From a virus: a DNA stretch of 38,352 nucleotides. Location: positions 1 to 38,352 of the IMG/VR virus record IMGVR_UViG_3300049483_000076; one strand, given 5' to 3'. Below, one piece after another: positions 30,101-36,628 of this stretch. Below the pieces are notes generated by a model that was not told where the DNA came from, searched no databases, and saw only the letters and a list, made by a program, of their open reading frames with translations. Each line of letters begins with the position of its first letter. The stretch's first letter is position 1. Made by a program: the position numbers and the translations under genes.

Positions 30101-31062
30101 TCAGTCTAGGGGCTCGAACGTCGGGCCTGCGGTTCCAACAGGCCACGACAGCCAGACTCGCGAACGCTCGACGTCGACGCCGGTGTCTTTCGCGGCCGCC
30201 GCCTCGCGCTCGCCGAGCACGGACTTGGCGCGCTGCGCCCGTGCTGTGTTGACTGCGAGGGTCGCGGTGCAGTCGAGGAATCCGGCGGTGTAGTCCTCGA
30301 CCTTATCGACGTCGTGCACGGCCCACGGTCGGCCACAGTGCGGGCAGAGCTGCGCGGCCTTGTACGCGCGCCACGCGAGCATGACGGCCCTGTCGGCGTC
30401 ATCCCAGCCGAGCGCAGGACTGCCGCCGAGCCATACGCGCGGCGGCAGCCGGTACTCGTCGCACAGGGTCAGCTCTGCGGCGGCTGCGAGTAGTTCACCG
30501 GGTCGAAAGGGATCGACGACGTGCTCCGGTACAGGTCGAGCACGACCCGGTCGAGGTTGTCGAGGTCGGCGTGCCCGAGCAGCTTCGACGACACGGTCGC
30601 CCAGTCGAACCCGAGGTCGTCGCCGTCGGGCGACTCAGTCGCGATGTACGAGGCGACGACGAGCGCCCGGCGAATCTCGTCGTCGTGCTTGCCACGCCCA
30701 CCCTGCTCGTCGTACGGCGCGCAAATGCTCTCGTAGTACGCGGCGGGGTTCTCTTTCGCCGGCGCGGGCAGTCCGAACCTGACGATGACGAGCGAGTCGT
30801 CGGCCTTCGCCTGTGCGAGCACGGTCGCGATTTCGCGTTCGAGGTCGTCGACGGCCTGCTCGGAAGCTGACAGCGTGTCGGCGATGGTGCGCCGGGTGGA
30901 CATTTCGCCGAGCGGGCGGGTGCCGGCGGTGAGCACAGTCCTCTCGATGCCTTCGCGCAGTATGTCGAGCTTGGCGATGACGTCGGGGTCGAGGCTCACG
31001 GTGTAGCGGACCTCGCGCGAGGCGAGGTGATTCAGCGCCTTGGCGCGGAGACGGTCGAGCAT
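30101..31062 (-). CDS. Tail assembly chaperone, -1 frameshift product (gpGT-like), about 320 residues
   Basis: Read in the frame of the 31062 gene as far as the slippery site CCCTTTC (30511-30505), then in the -1 frame to a TGA at 30103-30101. The -1 frame is open from the slip site onward (LLAAAAELTLCDEYRLPPRV, then AAQLCPHCGRPWAVHD) and has no well-placed start of its own. This matches the lambda G/GT mechanism in which the fused T part binds major tail protein and the tape measure. Spliced length: 186 zero-frame codons plus 134 residues. Confidence 0.85.
30469..31062 (-). CDS. Tail assembly chaperone, unshifted form (gpG-like)
   Basis: 197 residues. ATG 31062 with GAGGGG upstream. Largely helical (LDRLRAKALNHLASREVRYT, ASEQAVDDLEREIATVLAQA), ending FDPVNYSQPPQS. 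Position between the major tail protein and the tape measure, plus the slippery heptamer 11 codons before its stop, identify it as the abundant short chaperone. Confidence 0.87.
   Translation of the reverse strand: MLDRLRAKALNHLASREVRYTVSLDPDVIAKLDILREGIERTVLTAGTRPLGEMSTRRTIADTLSASEQAVDDLEREIATVLAQAKADDSLVIVRFGLPAPAKENPAAYYESICAPYDEQGGRGKHDDEIRRALVVASYIATESPDGDDLGFDWATVSSKLLGHADLDNLDRVVLDLYRSTSSIPFDPVNYSQPPQS
30505..30511 (-). promoter_or_regulatory. -1 ribosomal frameshift slippery site CCCTTTC
   Basis: Fits X XXY YYZ with zero-frame codons CCT (30510-30508) and TTC (30507-30505) slipping to CCC and TTT. The frame reached is the one holding the downstream chaperone part, which ends at 30101. 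Confidence 0.85.
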
Positions 31063-31103
31063 GGTGCGTTTCCCCTCACGGAATCCCTCGCGGAGCTGCA
31101 GGC

Positions 31104-31140
31104 GCGTCGCCCGGCCCGCGAGGGGTAGACCGGGCGACGC
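31104..31140 (-). terminator. Hairpin after the major tail protein gene
   Basis: GCGTCGCCCGG pairs exactly with CCGGGCGACGC (11-bp stem, 15-base loop) in the 88-base gap between the major tail protein and chaperone genes. A hairpin here would lower expression of the downstream tail genes relative to the abundant tail-tube protein. Confidence 0.6.
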
Positions 31141-31150
31141 TGTTCAGGGA

Positions 31151-31654
31151 TCAGGTGACGGCGACGAGGAACGGCGTACGCGCGAGCACCGAGAGCTTGA
31201 CCACGACGGCGAACTCGTCGCCGTCCTTGTTCGACACCTCGCGAATGTCGAGCGCGTCGACGCTGCACTTCGCGACCTGCACCTTTTGCGCCGCGGCGGG
31301 GGCCGTGGCGTCGGAGATACCGGGACGAATCCACAGGTAGTGAACCGAGTCGAGTGCGAACGCCGTAACGAACGCGTTCGTCGTCTGCAGGTCGCCGGTC
31401 ATGATGGTCAGGTCACTGGCCTGGTACTGGCGCTTGCCGATCGTCTCGGATGCGACGGTATCGGCGATCATCTTGCGCGTGTTCTTCGACACCGACGTCG
31501 AGAGGCTGAAAGCCTCGGTGGCGCCTTGGAAGACGGTCGACGCGTTCAGCTCGATGGCTGTCGGCGTGAGAATGTTGGCGATCGCGGGCGCGTCGCCAAT
31601 CACGGTGTTTCCGGCGGTCAGCTTGGGAGCCGGCGCGTATGTGGTGAGAGGCAC
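31151..31654 (-). CDS. Major tail (tube) protein
   Basis: 167 residues. GTG 31654 with GAAAGGA about 10 bases upstream. A beta-rich protein with TAGNTVIGDAPAIANILTPT, QYQASDLTIMTGDLQTTNAF and VVKLSVLARTPFLVAVT. Size and position (after the tail terminator-like gene and a small gene, before the frameshifted chaperones and tape measure) match the tail-tube subunit, which should be among the most abundant late proteins. The following hairpin supports separate high expression. Confidence 0.85.
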   Translation of the reverse strand: MPLTTYAPAPKLTAGNTVIGDAPAIANILTPTAIELNASTVFQGATEAFSLSTSVSKNTRKMIADTVASETIGKRQYQASDLTIMTGDLQTTNAFVTAFALDSVHYLWIRPGISDATAPAAAQKVQVAKCSVDALDIREVSNKDGDEFAVVVKLSVLARTPFLVAVT

Positions 31655-31699
31655 CTCTGTCGATCCTTTCGTTCAGCGGAACTAGCGTCAGCCTACAGG

Positions 31700-31957
31700 T
31701 CAGACGACCGGAGGTTCGGACTCGACGGGCGGCGCGTCGACGACGGGGGCGGGGTCGCCCTTGAACCGAGGCCCGAGCGGCAGCCCGTCGCTGTCGACCG
31801 CGGCCTCGTCGACGAGCGCGTGCACGTCGGGGTCGTACGCGTCGACGACGACGCTGTACGTGTGCCCGGTGTCGGCGTGCCGGACTCGGTAGTACGGGGT
31901 TCCGTCGGCGCCGACCTGCGGCTCGACGGCTGTGACGTTCTCAGACTTGCGTGCCAT
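31700..31957 (-). CDS. Hypothetical 85-residue structural-region protein
   Basis: ATG 31957 lies within a GAGAGGG-bearing segment at the end of the preceding gene. Sequence MARKSENVTAVEPQVGADGT, then YYRVRHADTGHTYSVVVD, ends in a Pro/Glu/Val-rich tail. Small proteins of this type sit between the tail terminator and major tail protein in several actinophages. Function unknown; possibly a virion decoration or head-tail joining factor. Confidence 0.68.
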   Translation of the reverse strand: MARKSENVTAVEPQVGADGTPYYRVRHADTGHTYSVVVDAYDPDVHALVDEAAVDSDGLPLGPRFKGDPAPVVDAPPVESEPPVV

Positions 31958-31960
31958 GGC

Positions 31961-32359
31961 TTACCCTCTCGGCTGATTCCGTACGATGTCGACGGCGCTG
32001 GACCAACGATAGGCCGAAACGTCGTCCCTGTCCTCGATGGGCGGGGTCGTGTTGGTGACTCGGAGCACGTCGCCGGCGAGCTTCGCGCCGTCAACCATCA
32101 AACCGAGGTCCCACGCGAGGCGTGCCGCGTCCTGCGCGGTGGCAGCCGAGCAGACGCAGCGCACGGCGTCGGAGACTGTTCGGGCGTGCCCTGCGAGGTC
32201 GCGGCCCCCGAGGATCGCGCCGGCCCAGGTCACCCAGACGGTCGGCGTGCTCGGCACCCCGGGGCCCGGGTCGGGGTCGAGGACGGTGACCGGGTCAGGC
32301 CCGGCGGCGAAGATAGCGCGAACCCACGGCGCGAGCGACTCGGCGAGCGGTGCAGTCAT
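31961..32359 (-). CDS. Tail terminator-like protein
   Basis: 132 residues. Contains LAESLAPWVRAIFAAGPDPV, PTVWVTWAGAIL and a central CVCSAATAQDAARLAWDLG. Size and place, after the gp10-like connector and before the major tail protein, fit the hexameric terminator that caps the tail tube and joins it to the head. Coupled to the upstream gene by ATGA. Assignment rests mainly on synteny. Confidence 0.72.
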   Translation of the reverse strand: MTAPLAESLAPWVRAIFAAGPDPVTVLDPDPGPGVPSTPTVWVTWAGAILGGRDLAGHARTVSDAVRCVCSAATAQDAARLAWDLGLMVDGAKLAGDVLRVTNTTPPIEDRDDVSAYRWSSAVDIVRNQPRG

Positions 32360-32694
32360 AGCAGCTTCCCCACGATGGCCGCGAGTCCGTCGCGGTACTC
32401 GGGCCCGACCACTTCGGCGGTGCGCAGGTCGAACGGGTTCGGTCGGGTGCGCCTCGTGCCGTAGGCGACGTAGGCGGCGTAGTTCACGGTCGGGCCGACG
32501 GCGAAGCCGAATCCGTCGCCATCGAAGACGACACGGGTGCTGTTACGCATCGTGCCCGTGTCGACCGGCTCTTCCTTTTTCATGACACCGACGGCCCGCA
32601 TCGCGCTGTACTGGTTGTGGAGCCGGACAAGCGCGACTGTCTTCGCCGGCAACGCGCCGAGGTCAAAGATGAGGTCGTTGATGTCGCCGCTCAC
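32356..32694 (-). CDS. HK97 gp10-like head-tail connector
   Basis: 112 residues. Contains VRLHNQYSAMRAVGVMKKEE, PVDTGTMRNSTRVVF, then VNYAAYVAYGTRR and a C-terminal helix. The PVDTG...S and YA.YV..GTRR pattern is characteristic of the gp10 connector/neck family. Start overlaps the preceding stop (ATGA), as does its own stop with the next gene. Confidence 0.85.
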   Translation of the reverse strand: MSGDINDLIFDLGALPAKTVALVRLHNQYSAMRAVGVMKKEEPVDTGTMRNSTRVVFDGDGFGFAVGPTVNYAAYVAYGTRRTRPNPFDLRTAEVVGPEYRDGLAAIVGKLL

Positions 32695-33110
32695 GGTCGG
32701 GCCTTCACAGGGTCGACGCGCTGGCAGACGCAGCGCTGCAGTACAGCGACGGACGAACGTCCGACGCGGAGCACGATCAGAGGCGATCCGACGAGCGACG
32801 GGAACAGCGAGCTTTCGAGCGGCACGACCTTGTCGCCAGGCATGATCGTCGTTCCGGCTGGCACCTTCACGACGTACTCGGTCAGTGCGACGTCACGGTC
32901 GGGGGTGCTCGACGTGCCCGAGTAAACGTCGGCGGACTGAATGAGCGCCGGCACGGGCGACGTCGTACGCGCCTGGTATGCGGTGCGGGGGCCGCTGCCG
33001 TAGCGCCCGCCGGTGCCCGTGCCGCTGACCGGCTCGCCGATGGACACGGCGTCAGTCAGCAGCGCGAGCGCCTGCGTGCGGGCGGCGACGATGTCGTCGT
33101 GAACGCTCAC
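32691..33110 (-). CDS. Head-tail connector/neck protein (DUF6093-like)
   Basis: 139 residues from GTG 33110, which overlaps the upstream stop (GTGA). A longer frame to 33152 runs into the previous gene. Sequence VHDDIVAARTQALALLTDAV, then TAYQARTTSPVPALIQ and VVKVPAGTTIMPGDKVV, ending VLQRCVCQRVDP. The beta-rich C-terminal part resembles actinophage minor head-tail proteins grouped as DUF6093 (from memory). Confidence 0.72.
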   Translation of the reverse strand: MSVHDDIVAARTQALALLTDAVSIGEPVSGTGTGGRYGSGPRTAYQARTTSPVPALIQSADVYSGTSSTPDRDVALTEYVVKVPAGTTIMPGDKVVPLESSLFPSLVGSPLIVLRVGRSSVAVLQRCVCQRVDPVKARP

Positions 33111-33544
33111 GACCAATTCCCCACGATCGCGCCGTCGCCAGTGTTCGGCCACGATCCCGAGCGCGGGTCGTACTTCACGCCGGCGTCCTGCGTGACGCCG
33201 AGCGCGATGAGGTTCGCGGACTCAACCGGGATCGACGAGCGTGCGCGCAGCGACGCGGCGAGCGTGACGAGGTCCGCCGCTTGCGTCTCGACGGACGTGC
33301 CCTCGCTGGTCCACTTGGTGACCTGCGCGACAGTCATCGCGCGCAGCGCGAGCGTGTCGGCGATTTGCGCGGCAGTCCAGAACGGATCGCACGACGGCAC
33401 CCACCCGGCGCTGTTCGGCCAGCGCCCGGCCTGGTCGGGCATGACCGACGCGTCGAGCGCGTCAGTCCAGTCCTCGGCGGTGGCCTTGTCAGCGAGCGCG
33501 CCGAGAATCTGCCGGGCATCGACCTCGGCTAGAGCTCGGTCCAT
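33107..33544 (-). CDS. Head-tail adaptor-like protein
   Basis: 145 residues. A helical N-terminus (DARQILGALADKATAEDWTD) and the segment CDPFWTAAQIADTLALRAMT, then SLRARSSIPVESANLIALG, fit the helical adaptor proteins that sit on the portal. ATG 33544 is two bases after the stop of the capsid-neighbour gene. Assignment by position and helical content. Confidence 0.7.
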   Translation of the reverse strand: MDRALAEVDARQILGALADKATAEDWTDALDASVMPDQAGRWPNSAGWVPSCDPFWTAAQIADTLALRAMTVAQVTKWTSEGTSVETQAADLVTLAASLRARSSIPVESANLIALGVTQDAGVKYDPRSGSWPNTGDGAIVGNWS

Positions 33545-33546
33545 GG

Positions 33547-33900
33547 TCAGCCGCGCTCAAGGCTCGACCCGCGGAGCTCCCAACCGAGAGCCTCAAGGAT
33601 GTGGAGGTGGCGGGCCTGCACGTCGAGCAGCTCGCCATTCTTCGACATGACGACCATCGGGTGCGAGCCGACGCCCTTGTCGAAGCCGACTTCGGGCAGC
33701 ATGGCCGTGAAGGTCATGGGCCCGGCGGCGGTGTTCGTGCCCTGCGCGGCAACCTGCGCCTGTAGCTGCACGACGAGCGCGCGGAGCTCGGCGATGGCGT
33801 CATCCTGCGGCGTGGTGCCGCTGACGTTCACGTCGACGACGTCGGTCGCGGCGGGCTCGACGACAGGCTCGGTCTCGGGGGTTGTCTTCCCTGCGTTCAT
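33547..33900 (-). CDS. Hypothetical 117-residue protein downstream of the capsid gene
   Basis: ATG 33900 with AGAGGA upstream. A disordered acidic N-terminus (MNAGKTTPETEPVVEPAA), a predicted coiled coil (DAIAELRALVVQLQAQVAAQ) near residues 33-52, and a C-terminal KNGELLDVQARHLHILEALG. This position is common for head-tail connector or capsid-associated proteins. The parS-like site lies just upstream of its ribosome site. Confidence 0.7.
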   Translation of the reverse strand: MNAGKTTPETEPVVEPAATDVVDVNVSGTTPQDDAIAELRALVVQLQAQVAAQGTNTAAGPMTFTAMLPEVGFDKGVGSHPMVVMSKNGELLDVQARHLHILEALGWELRGSSLERG

Positions 33901-33923
33901 GATCGTGGTTCCTCTGTGTGTCG

Positions 33924-33939
33924 TGTTTCACGTGAAACG
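33924..33939. promoter_or_regulatory. parS-like site (ParB-binding palindrome)
   Basis: TGTTTCACGTGAAACG matches the chromosomal parS consensus TGTTTCACGTGAAACA at 15 of 16 bases and holds the perfect 14-bp palindrome GTTTCACGTGAAAC of Streptomyces-type parS. It lies in the gap between the capsid terminator and the next gene. No parA or parB gene is in the genome, so host ParB would be the binder. Binding itself is inferred. Confidence 0.75.
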
Positions 33940-33945
33940 GGGGGA

Positions 33946-33983
33946 GCACGCCCGCCCCCCGGAGAATGAGGGGGCGGGCGTGC
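33946..33983 (-). terminator. Strong hairpin after the major capsid gene
   Basis: GCACGCCCGCCCCC pairs exactly with GGGGGCGGGCGTGC (14-bp stem, 10-base loop) just after the capsid stop. It should terminate or attenuate transcription so that capsid is made in excess of downstream connector genes. Confidence 0.75.
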
Positions 33984-33989
33984 CGGGTA

Positions 33990-35072
33990 CTACGTGCGGC
34001 GCGTCCAGACGACCGTGCCGTCGGTAACGGTGCCACCGACCGAGCCGGGGAGCGTCGGGATCGTGCCGGCGGACGTGCCCGCCGTGGTGACCTCGACCGT
34101 GCCGGCGCCGATGGTCGCCATCTGGCCGAGCGTGTAGGCGTACGTCGCCTTCCACGCGAGGACGCCGCCGAGCAGCGCTGCCGGGAAGCGGCCAGCGGAG
34201 CCGAGCTGGACGCCGACCTCGCCGCGGATCACGGGGATGGCTCGCGCGAAGCCGAGGCGGAACACGACGCGGAGGACCTTGGAGTCCTGCTGCGCCGAGT
34301 TGAAGATGACCTTTCCGGTGTCGTCCGAAATGACCATCTGGTCGAACAGGTCCATCGTGATGTCCTGCCGGATGCCGACGGCGTGCGCCGCCCAGTCGAC
34401 GAGCATGAGGCGCGTGGCCGTGCTCGCGAACAGGCGGGTCGTGTCGAGCGGCTGGCCGTACAGCGACTTGCCGTCGCCCTCGTAGGCCGGGTAGCCGTTC
34501 GGGTAGCGAGCCGCGCGCAGTGCCCAGTCGTACCCGGCGGGGCCGACGAAGCCGCTCGGGTCGAAGCCGTCCTGAACGATGGCCTGCGCCATCGCGGCGG
34601 TGTCGGCCATGAGGTCCGAGCCCGCGGTGATGACGTTCGCGGCGGCGACCGCGCCCGGCAGGATCGCGACGGGGAACGACGCCGGCTTGTCGACGCCGTA
34701 CAGGCAGGCGAGGTCGACCTTGATGCCGATCGCCTCGGCGAGCAGCGGCTTCACCTCGGCCCACAGCGGGATCGACGAGTCGTCAACGAGCGCGTTCGGG
34801 ATCGGGCACAGCACCGCGAGCTCTTCGGCGGTGATCGTGATGGGAGCCCACGCGGCGGTCGTCGCGGCCTTGAGTCCGGTATCGCCGTTCACCCAGTACG
34901 CCTCGGGCAGCGTCGACAGCACGGGCTGCTTGGTGACCTTGGTCGACAGGCGGACCTGCCGGGCACGGTTGAGCACGACCGACTTCACGGGTGCGGCCTT
35001 GATGATTTCTGCGATCTGCGCGTCAGGGATCGGGACGTTCGCCCGAGCGATCTGACCGTCGTACAGCGTCAT
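33990..35072 (-). CDS. Major capsid protein, HK97 fold
   Basis: 360 residues. Contains LSTLPEAYWVNGDTGLKAAT, an E-loop/spine-like start, then ITITAEELAVLCPIPNALVD, WALRAARYPNGYPAY and VGIRQDITMDLFDQ near the A domain. The last 60 residues (VLAWKATYAYTLGQMATIGA, then TVTDGTVVWTRRT) look like an added small beta domain. ATG 35072 with GAAAGG upstream. It is preceded by a scaffold-like gene and followed by a strong hairpin. Confidence 0.92.
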   Translation of the reverse strand: MTLYDGQIARANVPIPDAQIAEIIKAAPVKSVVLNRARQVRLSTKVTKQPVLSTLPEAYWVNGDTGLKAATTAAWAPITITAEELAVLCPIPNALVDDSSIPLWAEVKPLLAEAIGIKVDLACLYGVDKPASFPVAILPGAVAAANVITAGSDLMADTAAMAQAIVQDGFDPSGFVGPAGYDWALRAARYPNGYPAYEGDGKSLYGQPLDTTRLFASTATRLMLVDWAAHAVGIRQDITMDLFDQMVISDDTGKVIFNSAQQDSKVLRVVFRLGFARAIPVIRGEVGVQLGSAGRFPAALLGGVLAWKATYAYTLGQMATIGAGTVEVTTAGTSAGTIPTLPGSVGGTVTDGTVVWTRRT

Positions 35073-35098
35073 GATTCAGCCTTTCAGGCTTCGCGGGT

Positions 35099-35716
35099 TC
35101 AGCGACCTCGGATGAGGTCGTCGAAAGACTTGCCGGACCCCGCGGGAGGCTCACCCTGCGCGCGTACGTCGCCAGCGCCGCCGGCGTATCGCACGCCGAG
35201 CGCTGGGTTGTCCTGGAGGAACTTCGTGATGTACCCGCTGATCGCTGGCCCGTTCGCCGGGTCGAGCGCCTGCAGTCCGTCCACGAAGCGACGCGAGTCG
35301 AGCAGGTCGACAATGTCGGTGCCCTTCGGCGCGTTTCGTACTGCGGCGAGCTCGAGCTGCGCAGCCCGGGCCGTCGCCTGCGAGGACTCGACGAGCTTCG
35401 CCGGGTCCTCGGTCTCTGTCGTCTTGAGCCCGAGCGCCGTCAGGACGGCGTCGAGCTTCGCGGCAGCCTCGGAGGCGGCCGTCTGTGCGGCCTGCCGAGC
35501 GTCGCGCTCGGTTGCGAGGTCTGCCTTGAGGGCTTCGGCGCCGCCGGCGCGACCGGGGTCGGCCCGCGGCTCGGGGTTGGTCACCTGGCGCAGCGGGTCC
35601 GTCTCGACGACGGTCTCGGCATTCGCCGGGTTGGTGGGTGCGGTTGCTGCTGGGGTCGCCCCGGCAAGTCCCGCGATAGCTTCGACCGGGCTCGCCCCGG
35701 TGCTCTGTACGGTCAT
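35099..35716 (-). CDS. Scaffolding-like protein
   Basis: 205 residues from ATG 35716. A Pro/Ala-rich, probably disordered N-terminus (about 1-60) is followed by a long coiled coil (LKADLATERDARQAAQTAAS, AAKLDAVLTALG) and a C-terminal part (LDSRRFVDGLQALDPANG). This is the usual organisation of capsid scaffold proteins, which are removed during maturation. No ribosome site is obvious; a TAGCCT box ends 7 bases before the ATG, so a leaderless start is possible. The longer frame to 35791 enters the operator region and is unlikely. Confidence 0.75.
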   Translation of the reverse strand: MTVQSTGASPVEAIAGLAGATPAATAPTNPANAETVVETDPLRQVTNPEPRADPGRAGGAEALKADLATERDARQAAQTAASEAAAKLDAVLTALGLKTTETEDPAKLVESSQATARAAQLELAAVRNAPKGTDIVDLLDSRRFVDGLQALDPANGPAISGYITKFLQDNPALGVRYAGGAGDVRAQGEPPAGSGKSFDDLIRGR

Positions 35717-35778
35717 GGGCGTCAGGCTAGCACCGAGCCGACCGGCTCGCGCCTGTACGCGCGAGCGCGTGTCAAGGC

Positions 35779-35807
35779 TTGACAGCGTCAAGGGGTGCGC
35801 CTAGCCT
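35779..35807 (+). promoter_or_regulatory. Promoter of the antisense island, operator in its -35, probably leaderless
   Basis: -35 TTGACA (35779-35784), 17-base spacer, -10 TAGCCT (35802-35807). The operator TTGACAGCGTCAA covers the -35 and an extra half site GTCAA lies at 35771-35775. ATG 35814 begins 7 bases after the -10. Spacer, -10 and start spacing match the promoter at 18184 almost exactly. Confidence 0.77.
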
Positions 35808-35813
35808 GTACGC

Positions 35814-36167
35814 ATGACCGGAACGACCCACACCTACACGACGAACCGTCGCGTTTCGCGCATCCTCGCGTACGCCGACAAGCTCGGGCTGACCGTGCGC
35901 CCGATGGATTTCAACACCGATGGGACCGGCCTCGCGTCGGGTTGGACCATCGACCTCGACGACCGCATCGGTGGCGCCCTGTGGGTGTACGCGGTCGGCG
36001 CGAACGCTGCTCGCGTGTCCCATTGGCTCGGCTTCGGGAAGCCTCAGCGCATAGACCAGTGGCTCGCATTTCCGACCATGTCGGAAGCTGCCCGCTCGGT
36101 CGAGCGCCGGCGCGCCGAGGACGCTGCCACCGCGGCCCCGTTCGCCCGTTCGGTGGATGCGCGATGA
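35814..36167 (+). CDS. First gene of the antisense island; hypothetical, 117 residues
   Basis: Begins MTGTTHTYTTNRRVSRILAY and continues with ADKLGLTVRPMDFN, GLASGWTIDLDDRIGGALWV and a C-terminal helix (EAARSVERRRAEDAATAAP). It looks like a small alpha/beta protein; no family recognised. It is on the plus strand, opposite to the surrounding structural genes, and has its own operator-controlled leaderless promoter. The end overlaps the next ATG (ATGA). Confidence 0.78.
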   Translation: MTGTTHTYTTNRRVSRILAYADKLGLTVRPMDFNTDGTGLASGWTIDLDDRIGGALWVYAVGANAARVSHWLGFGKPQRIDQWLAFPTMSEAARSVERRRAEDAATAAPFARSVDAR

Positions 36168-36409
36168 GCGGGCGTGATTTCGACTGCTGCGCAGCCGAGA
36201 ACGTGATTCTGCTCGACGAGCGTGCTGCTGCGCTGCACGCCGAGGCGCTGCGCCTCGACGTCGTCGCGTCGGAGCTCGCCGAGGCGGCGAACACGGCGCT
36301 CGTCACGTACCGCCGGGCGAACGCGCGGCGAGCGAAGGCGTGGAATGACTACCTCGACGCCGCGGACCGGGCGCACCGCGCGGCTCGTGACGTGCCCGAG
36401 ATTCAGTGA
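36164..36409 (+). CDS. Second gene of the antisense island; helical, 81 residues
   Basis: ATG 36164 overlaps the preceding stop (ATGA). The sequence begins MSGRDFDCCAAENVILLDER and is almost entirely helical and charged (AALHAEALRLDVVASELAEA, RANARRAKAWNDYLDAADRA), so a coiled coil is likely. No known domain. Confidence 0.7.
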   Translation: MSGRDFDCCAAENVILLDERAAALHAEALRLDVVASELAEAANTALVTYRRANARRAKAWNDYLDAADRAHRAARDVPEIQ

Positions 36410-36421
36410 GAGGATTCGACG

Positions 36422-36628
36422 ATGCTCGCGTTCCCCACACCGACGGAAGGTCACGCCGCGTTTCTGCGCGGCCACAGCGACGCGATTGCCGGCAAGAGTC
36501 GCGACGCCGGCCCGTGGCGGCGCCGGTCGTCGAGCTTCCACGAGCGGTGCCTATCGGCGGCGTATCAACGCGGCTACGCCCGCGGGCTGCAGCGCGTCGT
36601 ACAGCAGCGGTTCGGGAACACGCCCTAG
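36422..36628 (+). CDS. Third gene of the antisense island; 68 residues, RMF-like pattern
   Basis: ATG 36422 with GAGAGG 8 bases upstream. Contains HAAFLRGHSDAIAGKSRDAG, then PW and a later SAAYQRGYARGLQRV. This spacing of G, P, W and Y/G residues recalls ribosome modulation factor-like small proteins seen in phages, but the match is weak. Its TAG and the convergent MuF-like stop share a CTAG (36625-36628), so the two genes end on each other with no terminator between. Confidence 0.7.
   Translation: MLAFPTPTEGHAAFLRGHSDAIAGKSRDAGPWRRRSSSFHERCLSAAYQRGYARGLQRVVQQRFGNTP

Noticed and set aside
35717-35791. N-terminal extension of the scaffold-like gene to 35791
   Set aside because: The extension runs through the operator and promoter of the antisense island and is Arg-rich; the ATG at 35716 fits better.
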